DNA of 10,448 nucleotides from Lachnospiraceae bacterium. Its GTDB lineage: Bacteria; Bacillota_A; Clostridia; Lachnospirales; Lachnospiraceae. Position numbers and translations under genes: made by a program. Positions within the stretch are counted from its first letter, which is position 1; each line of letters begins with the position of its first letter. The stretch is taken from the NCBI GenBank assembly GCA_003446335.1, contig DMAZ01000133.1, positions 1 to 10,448 on the forward strand. Reading direction: 5' to 3'. The notes beneath the pieces are model-generated. The model saw only the letters and a list, made by a program, of their open reading frames with translations, was not told the origin of the DNA and did no database searches. Positions 1 through 6,934 of this stretch are shown here, piece by piece.

Positions 1-1950
1 CCTCAGAAGCCGTGTCATATTTGCCTCCCCCGCATTCTGCACATCCCCCGTCATCAGGCAGTCGAAGTCACCGTACTTCAGGGCAAATGTTATGCACTGC
101 CCGTTCTCATCCACCGGCGATGACTCCGCTTCGGGATCAGGACCCAGTATCGTAAAGATCACGGAGCGATCCGGATGGCCGGATCCGGAACCTTTCTCTT
201 CGAACGAAAAGCTGTCTCCGCTCTTTACATATAGTGTTTCCATCCCGGCTTCCCGGCTGAGCTTTTCCATTTCCCTGTATGCTTCCCCTCGTTCCTTCAG
301 ATACGGCAGCACGAGCTTTCCGGCCTTTATAGCCGTCTCCCCGTCCCGTACCGCTTCGAGTATCTCGATGACTCCGCTCGTATGATCACTGTCCATATGG
401 GTAACGAAGATATAGTCCAGGGTACCGATGCCCTCATATTTCAGAAAAGGCATGATCCGTTCCTTCCCGACATCATAGACGGTCGAGGAACCGCCGTCCA
501 CCAGTATATTCTGACCGCCGGGCATCTCCATGACACAGCAGTCTCCCTGCCCTATATCGAGAAAATGCAGGGAAAGGCCGCTCCTCACCCGGATCACGAG
601 AACGGCAATCAACGGCACCGCGAACGGATAAAGCAGGAATCGGATCTTTCGGGTCCTCGTTCGTCCTGAAATGTATATAAATACGACAAGCAGTGCATAA
701 TATAGCACAATTCGTCCCACGCCCGGCCTTCCGACAATAAAATTGGCGTACGGAAGCATTCTGAAGAAATCCAGGACCTTCATGATCATCCTGAGCAGAA
801 AGATCGCCGGACAGGAGAATATGCCTCCGGCTCCGCCGCCGAGCAGGGTTCCCAGCAGACCAAACAGCAGAATGAATGGCATGAGCGGTATCACGATCAG
901 ATTGATCAGCACGGAATATGTGGAAAACTCATAATAAGATCGGATAATGACAGGGAGAGTGAACAGAAACAGGAACAGGCCAAGCACCAGACTGCTGCGT
1001 TCCCGAAAAACCGTAATCACGCTGACTGCGGCAAAAGAAAGAATAAAACCGCTGTAATAGATATACAGAGGCTGCTCGATGACGATCAGGAGGGCTGCCA
1101 GCGCTATTGCCGTCGGAGGATCGTATGTCCTTCCGCAGAAAGAAGCTCCTCTCATGATGACGAACATGATCACGGCACGCACAGTTGCGACCGAAAGACC
1201 CGTGAAGACAGCGTACACCACAAGAAAAACGGCTGAGATCAGTCCTGCGCCGCGTTTTCTGTTTTTTCGAAAAAGCGGGATCAGAGCCAGCAGACGGTAC
1301 ATTCCCTCTCCGAACAGGGAAATATGGAGTCCCGAAATAGCCAGCATGTGGGATACGCCCCCCATGGAGAAAACGGCACGAATATCTTCAGACATAAGAG
1401 ATTTGTCCCCCAGGATCATCGCGGAGATAAGGCCTGCAATATCTTCAGGAAAAGACATACGTATCCTTTTTTTCAGTGTTTCCCGAATGATCGCAAGCGT
1501 TTCCCGAAAGGGTTTTGCATGGGATGATATGACCGTTATTTCCGGTGATGACATGGTATAACCTACGCCCTGAAGTCGATAGTAAAATGCCTTGTCGAAT
1601 TGTCCCGGATTCGTAGGACCTTCGATGCCCCGGAGCACGCCAACTGCACTGACCCGCACTCCGACCGCATAACGGACGGGTACCTTCAGTGTGATTTTAA
1701 CATTACTGATTGCATAGTGTTGGGATTCGACAGACAGAACTGCCCGTCTGAGAATGAAATAAGAATAGTCTTCCTGTACTTCCGATCGCAGGACTTCGCC
1801 CGTGACAGATACGCTGCGGGGAACTTCCAGCAGACTGCTCACTGTATCTCTGTCTCGATACCCCCTCTCAGGAGGCAGGCCGAATAAAGTCAGAGCCGCG
1901 ATGAACACGATACATAACAGGCACAGAAAGGCAAGGGGTCTTCTGGTCAT
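1..1950 (-). CDS. comEC: ComEC/Rec2 DNA uptake channel, C-terminus cut off by window edge
   Basis: Inner-membrane protein that carries single-stranded DNA into the cytoplasm during natural transformation. I translated the minus strand from the ATG at 1950 and found 650 codons without a stop, running off the left edge. N-terminal hydrophobic segment at residues 8-26, then an OB-like DUF4131 region (about 35-120) ending in the family motif NPGQFD (114-119). The competence domain follows, with SHMLAISGLHI at 200-210 and many hydrophobic segments to about 455. The metallo-beta-lactamase-like domain starts with LDIGQGD (464-470) and LVDGG, and has THMDSDHTSG (517-526), the ComEC version of the metal-binding HxDxDH motif. 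Family members are usually about 750-800 residues, so roughly 100-150 are missing. Start choice: an in-frame TGA lies at 1972-1974 and no other start intervenes; the ribosome site is weak (GGA, 6 nt spacing). Last gene of the comEA operon inside this window. Function in DNA uptake is family knowledge. Confidence 0.95.
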   Translation of the reverse strand, partial: MTRRPLAFLCLLCIVFIAALTLFGLPPERGYRDRDTVSSLLEVPRSVSVTGEVLRSEVQEDYSYFILRRAVLSVESQHYAISNVKITLKVPVRYAVGVRVSAVGVLRGIEGPTNPGQFDKAFYYRLQGVGYTMSSPEITVISSHAKPFRETLAIIRETLKKRIRMSFPEDIAGLISAMILGDKSLMSEDIRAVFSMGGVSHMLAISGLHISLFGEGMYRLLALIPLFRKNRKRGAGLISAVFLVVYAVFTGLSVATVRAVIMFVIMRGASFCGRTYDPPTAIALAALLIVIEQPLYIYYSGFILSFAAVSVITVFRERSSLVLGLFLFLFTLPVIIRSYYEFSTYSVLINLIVIPLMPFILLFGLLGTLLGGGAGGIFSCPAIFLLRMIMKVLDFFRMLPYANFIVGRPGVGRIVLYYALLVVFIYISGRTRTRKIRFLLYPFAVPLIAVLVIRVRSGLSLHFLDIGQGDCCVMEMPGGQNILVDGGSSTVYDVGKERIMPFLKYEGIGTLDYIFVTHMDSDHTSGVIEILEAVRDGETAIKAGKLVLPYLKERGEAYREMEKLSREAGMETLYVKSGDSFSFEEKGSGSGHPDRSVIFTILGPDPEAESSPVDENGQCITFALKYGDFDCLMTGDVQNAGEANMTRLLR

Positions 1951-2108
1951 GCTTATTCCGGCTTCATAAGATCATGCAGGACCGCCGCATACATGCAGAG
2001 GTCCTGTCATTCTTTATTCTTAAATATGTGACTTCCCACATGCCGTTCCCTGAGATTTCAACGTATAGTGAGAAGTTACGGTCAGGTATAGTCTCTCTCT
2101 TGAAACGG
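1951..2108 (-). other. Intergenic gap between degV-family gene and comEC
   Basis: This 158-bp gap is by far the longest within the putative comEA-comEC operon. I see no convincing sigma-A promoter pair and no hairpin followed by a T-run on the minus strand, so read-through from the upstream genes into comEC is likely. It holds a 30-nt hairpin (1977-2006) and a short 5-6-5 palindrome, ATGTG-N6-CACAT, at 2026-2041. No open frame here has a ribosome binding site that would suggest a small gene. Confidence 0.6.
1977..2006 (-). promoter_or_regulatory. RNA hairpin in the leader of comEC
   Basis: Minus-strand CAGGACC (2006-2000) pairs perfectly with GGTCCTG (1983-1977). Inside, after one U/C mismatch, a C-G and a U-G pair lead to GCA/UGC closing a UGUA loop. 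The stem ends 26 nt before the comEC start codon. No U-tract follows on the minus strand, so it is not a canonical intrinsic terminator. It could stabilise or process the mRNA or modulate comEC translation; the structure is visible, the role is inference. Confidence 0.45.
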
Positions 2109-3005
2109 TTACTTGAATTCACGTACTGCTCCGTCCGCTGCCTTAAAGAAAAGAACAACTGTACCGGGACCAAGATGCACACCGATCGTTCCGCCGACCA
2201 GGAATGTTTCGATCCTGCCCTTCAGATTCGGGAAATTCTCTTCCACTTTCGCTTTCAGTTCTTTCGCCAGGTCTTCGTTCGTATGGCTGATGAAGCATTT
2301 GCCGTCATAGGAAGTACCGTTCTCAGCCCGTTCTTTCATGATCTCTACGAGACGATTTACAGCTTTCTTTTTACCTCTTGTCTTTTCGGCGACGGTGAGC
2401 GAACCACTCTCGGTCAGCGTCACGAAAGGACAGATATTCAACATTTTCCCGATCACACCGGCTGCCGGCTTAACTCGGCCTCCCTTGATCAGGAATGTGA
2501 GATCCGTTGAAAGGACCCATGTATTATACTCCTGAAGATGGGCTTCAAGATAAGCCTGAGCCTCCTCAATCGATTTTCCTTCGTCTCTGAGGTCAGCAGC
2601 AACATCAACGACCATGCCGTAACCCGAGGAGCCGTTAAGCGAATCGACAATTACGATCTTCCGCTCCGGATACTTTTCCGAAAGCTCTGTCTGAGCCAGT
2701 TTCGCGGAATTGAGCGTGCCGGAAATTCCTGAAGAAAGTGTGATATGAAGAATATCTTTCCCCTGGCGCAAAAACTTCTCGAAGTGTTCAACATAAGCAG
2801 CCATACTGACCTGTGAACTGTGAGCTTCCTCGCCGGCGAGCATTCTCCGGAACAGTTCTTCCTGTGTGATCGTGACGCCGATATTATCTTCCATATCATC
2901 CTTGCCCACTATGATATGAAACGGAACTGTATAAATTTCTCTCTTTTCATACCTCTCATGACTCATATCTGCGGTCGAGCAGCAACTTACAATGTAATTT
3001 CCCAT
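2109..3005 (-). CDS. DegV family fatty-acid-binding protein
   Basis: A 298-residue protein of the full DegV length. DegV proteins bind a fatty acid between two alpha/beta domains; several act as FakB, presenting fatty acids to the FakA kinase, but no fakA-like gene is visible here, so the partner is unknown. Visible family motifs: SCCSTADM near the N-terminus (7-14, DSTAD in many homologues, here CSTAD), HSSQVS (62-67), LSSGISGTLNSA (90-101), IKGGRV (173-178), and GGTIGVHLGPGTVVLFF (271-287), which has the conserved His-277 and GPG. No signal peptide or membrane segment, so cytosolic. Start supported by a strong SD (AGGAGGAG, 3013-3020) just upstream. It lies 27 bp after the GerMN lipoprotein gene and 158 bp before comEC, probably in the same transcript. 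The CSTAD variant and the DSLNGSSGYG segment (121-130) match a DegV subfamily I associate with Clostridia (from memory). Confidence 0.93.
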   Translation of the reverse strand: MGNYIVSCCSTADMSHERYEKREIYTVPFHIIVGKDDMEDNIGVTITQEELFRRMLAGEEAHSSQVSMAAYVEHFEKFLRQGKDILHITLSSGISGTLNSAKLAQTELSEKYPERKIVIVDSLNGSSGYGMVVDVAADLRDEGKSIEEAQAYLEAHLQEYNTWVLSTDLTFLIKGGRVKPAAGVIGKMLNICPFVTLTESGSLTVAEKTRGKKKAVNRLVEIMKERAENGTSYDGKCFISHTNEDLAKELKAKVEENFPNLKGRIETFLVGGTIGVHLGPGTVVLFFKAADGAVREFK

Positions 3006-3032
3006 GTTGTATCTCCTCCTGCTTTTCGATTT

Positions 3033-3953
3033 TTATTCTTCCACCATACTGAAATCTGCCGTAAAGGGTTTTTTCAGGCTCAATCCGCTGCCGAACTTCA
3101 CATCCGATTCACCGTTGACAGAGAACTGAACTGCCGAAACACTGCAATCCTCGACCAGGGAATTTACAATCGAGTAAATCGTGATCTCCGGGCTGACTGT
3201 CAGAACATTGGCCTGAAATGAAGAATCCAGATTGACATAGCAGATCCCGTCGGAATTGGTAATAGACAAAATATGCACATTCGGCGGGACCGTCGGATGG
3301 TTCCCACGCACTTTAGGGCCGGCGATCAGACGCTCAACGACCGCCCACTCCAAAGGCTTACTGCTGCTGTAATAGATGGAACGCGATTCTTTTTTCAGAT
3401 GTTTTCCATCCTCAGAAGCATAATACAGGTTGATTGAAGCATGCTGGTAGGTATTGATCTGCCTTCCGGCATTCTCGATAAACGTATCCGAGGTCATCGC
3501 TCCGATTTCCTGTCCCTTCGAATCCGTAATCGGAACTCCTTCCACAGTAAAAATCACATTTCTGACCCCTTCCGTCTGCATAAGAGATCGCACGACGCCG
3601 GCCCGTACGAGGACCTCGCGGGGCTTTTCCATCTTCAGATAATTCTTCGAAAAATCTATGGTGACCGTTCCGTCCGTCACATTCCAGTTCCGGATCTCCG
3701 CATCATCGGTAAGAAGTTTTCTGTGATCTTTTTTGGAAGGTCCGCTGATGATGGCTTTAAGATACCCGTCGATCGACTCGTTTATATTCTTTCCGCTGTC
3801 TGTGAATTCCTCCGATTCAAGAGCCTCCTCTTCACTGTCAAGGCAGTAGATGACATTCGTTGTCACAGTTCTTTCGCTCCGGGAAGAAGCACAGCCAAAA
3901 AGCAGGCAGGCCATACCGATCAGATATATAATTATAAGCCTGTTTCCACGCAT
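3033..3953 (-). CDS. GerMN-domain lipoprotein (two GerMN domains)
   Basis: A 306-residue predicted lipoprotein. Residues 5-20 are a hydrophobic signal with lipobox LLFGC, so Cys-21 would be lipidated and the protein anchored outside the membrane. Two tandem GerMN repeats follow: the first about 33-142 (VTIDFSKNYL, then RAGVVRSLMQTEGVRNVIFTVEG), the second about 174-282 (CYVNLDSSF, then YSIVNSLVEDCSVSAVQFSVNGE). GerMN domains occur in Bacillus GerM, needed for spore-cortex formation, and in actinobacterial LpqB, which works with the MtrB sensor kinase. Start at the ATG has an SD AAAGGAG at 3958-3964. It begins 14 bp after the histidine kinase stop. That position, plus its extracytoplasmic location, makes an accessory role for the kinase a reasonable inference; a sporulation or germination role as in GerM is the alternative. 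Domain call is firm, function is not. Confidence 0.9.
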   Translation of the reverse strand: MRGNRLIIIYLIGMACLLFGCASSRSERTVTTNVIYCLDSEEEALESEEFTDSGKNINESIDGYLKAIISGPSKKDHRKLLTDDAEIRNWNVTDGTVTIDFSKNYLKMEKPREVLVRAGVVRSLMQTEGVRNVIFTVEGVPITDSKGQEIGAMTSDTFIENAGRQINTYQHASINLYYASEDGKHLKKESRSIYYSSSKPLEWAVVERLIAGPKVRGNHPTVPPNVHILSITNSDGICYVNLDSSFQANVLTVSPEITIYSIVNSLVEDCSVSAVQFSVNGESDVKFGSGLSLKKPFTADFSMVEE

Positions 3954-3967
3954 AAAGCTCCTTTTTC

Positions 3968-5374
3968 TTATTTCTGATGTTTCAGAGGGATTCGGACTTG
4001 GAAAGTAGTTCCCTCATTCTCCTTGCTGTTCACTTTAATAACGCCTCGATGAAGAGCGATCGCACTCCTTGCGATGGAAAGTCCCAGTCCTGTTCCCTCG
4101 ATCGTCGTCGAATGGGATTTGTCGCCCCGGTAAAATCTCTCATAAATATGTTCCTGCTGATCTGCGGGAATTCCGACACCGCAGTCCGCTACCGTCACAT
4201 AAAAATACTTGTGATCGACGGTCATGGAAACGCGTACCCAGCCATCTTCGACATTATACTTTATTCCGTTCTCGATCAGATTGGAAAATGCCAGGACCAG
4301 CTTACTCTCATCGACCTCTGCATAGACATCCGGCATCGGCTCCAGGATCAGCCTGATCCCGTTCTTGTCCGCAATTGGTTTCAGCCGCTTTATTATACCG
4401 CTGAAAATATCCGGGATATAACATTTTTCGATATTGAGCGTTGCCGCTTTCTTATCCAGACGGACCATGGACAGAAGATCCGATATGATCTTATTCTCCC
4501 GGTCGATTTCCTGTGTGATATCCTGCATAAACTCCTGATAAATCTCGACGGGAAGTCCGTCCTGACCGTTAAGAGAATCCGCCAGGACCTTCATGGATGT
4601 CAGGGGCGTCTTGAGTTCATGAGACACATTTGAGACGAACTCCTGTCTCGAATTATCCATCACTTTGACTCTGGACAGCATCTGATTGAAAGCTGTCGTG
4701 ATAGCGACTGTTTCCGAATAATCCGGAACAGATATCGCTTCATCCTCATACCCGTCCGTGACATCATTGATGGCATTGGTCACGCGCATGAACGGTTTTA
4801 CGAGCCAGCCGGACAGAAAATATCCGATCAGAAGCATCAGGAACATGGCCAGCACAATTACAATGTATCCCTGTCTCTCGAGAATTCTCGTGTTCTGAAC
4901 GATCTCATTGGTCGACACGGAAACGAGCATGACGCCTTCTACTCTTCCTGATTTTGTAATGAGCGGAAAAGTCATCAGTATATAGGCGTTCCTGTCATCA
5001 TAGGATGATGTGCCCTTTCCCGACGAAAAGGTGGAGACCACCTCCTTTGAGACAGAAGTCTTGCCTGTATCGATGTCGTACGTGTCCTTAACGACCCTGA
5101 AGTCCGAGTCAGCGATCAGGATACGGCCGTTGTATATATTGGAAAGAAGGGAGAGTTCGCTGTTGATCGTAGGGGAATCCAGATTATCAAGATAGGATTC
5201 AGACTCCAAAGAATTGCACAAAATTTCGCACTGGTTCTTTACACTACTTTCGCGTAAAGAAACAGCGCGGTTCTTGTATCCCCGGACGACTATGCTCGTT
5301 CCGATACTGCAGGGTATGATTCCGACCAGTATCAGGATCACCATAATGCGAAAACGAAGACTTTTTATAAACAT
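3968..5374 (-). CDS. Membrane sensor histidine kinase (WalK/PhoR-like)
   Basis: A 468-residue sensor kinase. First membrane segment at about 9-31, then an extracytoplasmic sensor of about 135 residues (32-168) with a PAS/Cache-like look (ILIADSDFRVV at 85-95, YILMTFPLI at 131-139, GVMLVSVS at 147-154). Second membrane segment at about 169-192, then a HAMP linker (193-245). The phosphoacceptor motif NVSHELKTPLTS places the His at 252. The ATPase has the N box FSNLIENGIKYN (363-374), DCGVGIP (397-403), YERFYRGDKS and GTGLGLSIA (427-435). All catalytic boxes are intact. It would phosphorylate the response regulator encoded 16 bp upstream. No good SD precedes the ATG (only a TAAAG-like stretch), so translation may depend on coupling with the regulator gene; no better start is visible. 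Cys-49 and Cys-53 lie at the start of the external domain. The signal is unknown. Confidence 0.94.
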   Translation of the reverse strand: MFIKSLRFRIMVILILVGIIPCSIGTSIVVRGYKNRAVSLRESSVKNQCEILCNSLESESYLDNLDSPTINSELSLLSNIYNGRILIADSDFRVVKDTYDIDTGKTSVSKEVVSTFSSGKGTSSYDDRNAYILMTFPLITKSGRVEGVMLVSVSTNEIVQNTRILERQGYIVIVLAMFLMLLIGYFLSGWLVKPFMRVTNAINDVTDGYEDEAISVPDYSETVAITTAFNQMLSRVKVMDNSRQEFVSNVSHELKTPLTSMKVLADSLNGQDGLPVEIYQEFMQDITQEIDRENKIISDLLSMVRLDKKAATLNIEKCYIPDIFSGIIKRLKPIADKNGIRLILEPMPDVYAEVDESKLVLAFSNLIENGIKYNVEDGWVRVSMTVDHKYFYVTVADCGVGIPADQQEHIYERFYRGDKSHSTTIEGTGLGLSIARSAIALHRGVIKVNSKENEGTTFQVRIPLKHQK

Positions 5375-5390
5375 GAACTTTATTTTATCA

Positions 5391-6080
5391 TCAGCTCTGG
5401 AAATAATAACCTACACCCCATTTTGTATGAACATACTTCGGATCACTTGGATTTTCCTCGATCTTTTCACGCAGACGGCGAATATGTACATCCACCGTGC
5501 GTACATCTCCCGGATATTCATATCCCCAGACAATATTTAAAAGGTTTTCTCTGCTGTATACCTTATTCGGATTGAAAACGAGCAGTTCGAGCACATCGAA
5601 CTCTTTGGCTGTAAGATAGACCTCCTTGCCGTGTACATAAACTCTGCGGCTCTCACAGTCCATACGAAGCCCGGCGACTTCGACCGTGCGTGCTTTCTCC
5701 TTCTCATCCGTACTTTTCTTCGATCTGCGCAGGATCGCCTTGATCCGTGCTTTCACCTCGAGGATATTGAACGGCTTCGTGATATAATCATCCGCACCGT
5801 ATTCAAGTCCCAGGATCTTATCCATATCCTCCCCTTTAGCTGTAAGCATAATGATGGGGACCGAAGAGAAATCCCTGATCTGCTGGCATACCTCAAGTCC
5901 CGAGATCTTCGGGAGCATCAGATCAAGGAGAATGATATCATATTCTGTCTGTTTAGCAAATTCAAGCGCCTCTTCCCCGTCATAGGCGCATGTCACATCA
6001 TAGCCGTCCTGTTCAAGAGAAAAACGGATGCCCTTGACAATCAGCTTCTCATCATCTACTACAAGTACCTTTTTTGCCAT
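5391..6080 (-). CDS. OmpR/PhoB-family response regulator
   Basis: A 229-residue DNA-binding response regulator of standard length. The receiver domain (1-120) has the acidic pair Asp-9/Asp-10, phosphoacceptor Asp-53 in IILLDLMLP, Thr-80 in IMLTAK and Lys-102 in ITKPF. The C-terminal winged helix (about 130-228) contains LTAKEFDVLELL, SRENLLNIVWGYEYPGDVRTVDVHIRRLREKI (recognition helix region) and a final WGVGYYF, typical of the WalR/PhoP/PhoB group. It would be activated by the kinase encoded directly downstream and act as a transcription factor. The SD AGGTGA (6086-6091) overlaps the comEA stop codon (TAG at 6090-6092) and lies 5 nt from the ATG, so translation is probably coupled to comEA. 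Target genes cannot be told from the sequence; the operon itself is one candidate. It should not be named WalR without checking for the true walRK locus elsewhere. Confidence 0.95.
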   Translation of the reverse strand: MAKKVLVVDDEKLIVKGIRFSLEQDGYDVTCAYDGEEALEFAKQTEYDIILLDLMLPKISGLEVCQQIRDFSSVPIIMLTAKGEDMDKILGLEYGADDYITKPFNILEVKARIKAILRRSKKSTDEKEKARTVEVAGLRMDCESRRVYVHGKEVYLTAKEFDVLELLVFNPNKVYSRENLLNIVWGYEYPGDVRTVDVHIRRLREKIEENPSDPKYVHTKWGVGYYFQS

Positions 6081-6089
6081 CTATATCAC

Positions 6090-6839
6090 CTAACCGACTG
6101 TTATGTCGTCCTTAATATTGTTAAAAAGCGCGTTCTTTATGCCCGTCACTTTCATAATGTCCTCTATTGTTTCAAATGGGCCGTTCGTCTCTCTGTACAG
6201 GATGATCGCCTCCGCTCTCGACTCTCCGATTCCCGTAAGAGTCTGGAGCAGAGCAGAGTCCGCTGTGTTGATATTCACCCTGCCTTCAGCATCCGTACCG
6301 GAAGAGGCTCCTTTTTGTGCCCCCTCAGGATCCGATCTTCCTTCCCCGTCACCGGAAACGTTTTCCGGCAGGTACAAGGAAACGGATGCGGTCTCATCAC
6401 AGGTCGGCACACAGATCTGTTCCCCATCGGAGAGCAGCCTGGCCTGATTGATATATCTGCTGTCAGCATCCTGAGAAAGACCTCCTGCCTGCTCGATCGC
6501 CTCATACACTCTTGATCCAGCCGGCACTTTCACGACACCCGGAGAATTGACCGCTCCGCAGACATGAATATAAATGAAGGCATCCTCCGCAGGGCTTTCC
6601 GCCCCCGCTGCATTTGCCGCATCTTTGCTCTTTCTTTCACAGGAATCTGTCCCCAGGGATGGATATTCATCTGGAATATCGTCTTTTTCCGGGAACGAAG
6701 AAACATCTGTTGACAGTTCACCGCTCCGGCTCTCCGCTGTCCGGACCGTCTCGAAGGTCCTTCCGCGATCTGAGCAGCCGCTTAATAGAATAAAAGCCAT
6801 GACGCAGACTGCCATGGATTTTCTGAAATCATGAAACAT
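6090..6839 (-). CDS. comEA: ComEA-like DNA receptor, predicted lipoprotein (SLBB + helix-hairpin-helix)
   Basis: Extracytoplasmic DNA-binding protein for natural transformation; ComEA hands DNA to the ComEC channel. With the start at the ATG 6839 it has 249 residues. A hydrophobic signal ends in lipobox LLSGC, lipidating Cys-22. A low-complexity, acidic linker (about 23-85) follows, then an SLBB domain (about 88-145: YIHVCGAVNSPGVVKVPAG, AIEQAGGL), a second Gly/Ser-rich linker, and the ComEA helix-hairpin-helix (about 187-247: VNINTADSALLQTLTGIGES, YRETNGPFETIEDIMKVTGI). Start choice: a GTG at 6881 is in frame and would add 14 residues, but it has no SD and falls at the predicted transcription start; the ATG at 6839 has GGAGG 6 nt upstream. 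First gene of the operon, with its own promoter. B. subtilis ComEA is held by a transmembrane helix, so the lipobox is a difference. A general SLBB/HhH lipoprotein without uptake role is possible, but comEC in the same operon argues against it. Confidence 0.92.
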   Translation of the reverse strand: MFHDFRKSMAVCVMAFILLSGCSDRGRTFETVRTAESRSGELSTDVSSFPEKDDIPDEYPSLGTDSCERKSKDAANAAGAESPAEDAFIYIHVCGAVNSPGVVKVPAGSRVYEAIEQAGGLSQDADSRYINQARLLSDGEQICVPTCDETASVSLYLPENVSGDGEGRSDPEGAQKGASSGTDAEGRVNINTADSALLQTLTGIGESRAEAIILYRETNGPFETIEDIMKVTGIKNALFNNIKDDITVG

Positions 6840-6884
6840 CGTGCACCTCCGAAGAACATAATGATGTCTCCGACCGTGCACGAT
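6838..6884 (-). promoter_or_regulatory. Inverted repeat across the comEA leader and start codon
   Basis: ATCGTGCAC (6838-6846 on the plus strand) and GTGCACGAT (6876-6884) form a perfect 9-bp inverted repeat with 29 bp between. The downstream arm takes in the last base of the SD and the first two bases of the comEA ATG. The central part can add a small hairpin, ACAU-CAUU-AUGU. In the mRNA the leader could fold back on the start codon; at DNA level the arms, each containing the palindrome GTGCAC, could be operator half-sites at the transcription start. The repeat is seen directly; its function is inference. Confidence 0.45.
6846..6850 (-). promoter_or_regulatory. Ribosome binding site that sets the comEA start
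   Basis: GGAGG on the minus strand, 6 nt before the ATG at 6839. The alternative GTG start at 6881 has nothing comparable upstream. This decides for the shorter protein and puts the lipobox at a normal distance from the N-terminus. Confidence 0.8.
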
Positions 6885-6887
6885 TCT

Positions 6888-6916
6888 ATTGTAACGAAAT
6901 AATTAAGGCTTGACAA
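6888..6916 (-). promoter_or_regulatory. Sigma-A-type promoter for the comEA operon
   Basis: Minus strand: -35 TTGTCA (6911-6916), a 17-bp spacer, and -10 TACAAT (6888-6893), each hexamer one base from consensus. Transcription would start near 6881, giving a leader of about 40 nt before the comEA ATG. It sits 18 bp downstream of the argD stop codon, so the comE operon has its own start point separate from the arginine genes. The -35 lies in the loop of a weak AATTAA/TTAATT inverted repeat (6901-6923). Confidence 0.75.
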
Positions 6917-6934
6917 GTTAATTTATGATGATGT

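Noticed and set aside
92..1561. Several plus-strand open frames of 63-160 codons
   Set aside because: They are shadows of comEC, which reads without a stop through the whole interval on the minus strand.
1977..2020. Plus-strand intrinsic terminator
   Set aside because: The hairpin is followed on the plus strand by a T-rich but interrupted stretch, and no plus-strand gene exists for it to end.
2020..2100. Promoter for comEC (TATACG or TATTTA as -10)
   Set aside because: No acceptable -35 hexamer is found at 16-18 bp upstream of either candidate.
5631..6515. 294-codon plus-strand open frame
   Set aside because: Antisense across the response regulator and comEA, both with complete domains; its composition is that of a reversed reading of those genes.
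6840..6881. GTG start adding 14 residues to ComEA
   Set aside because: No ribosome site, it coincides with the predicted transcription start, and it would put charged residues before the lipoprotein signal.
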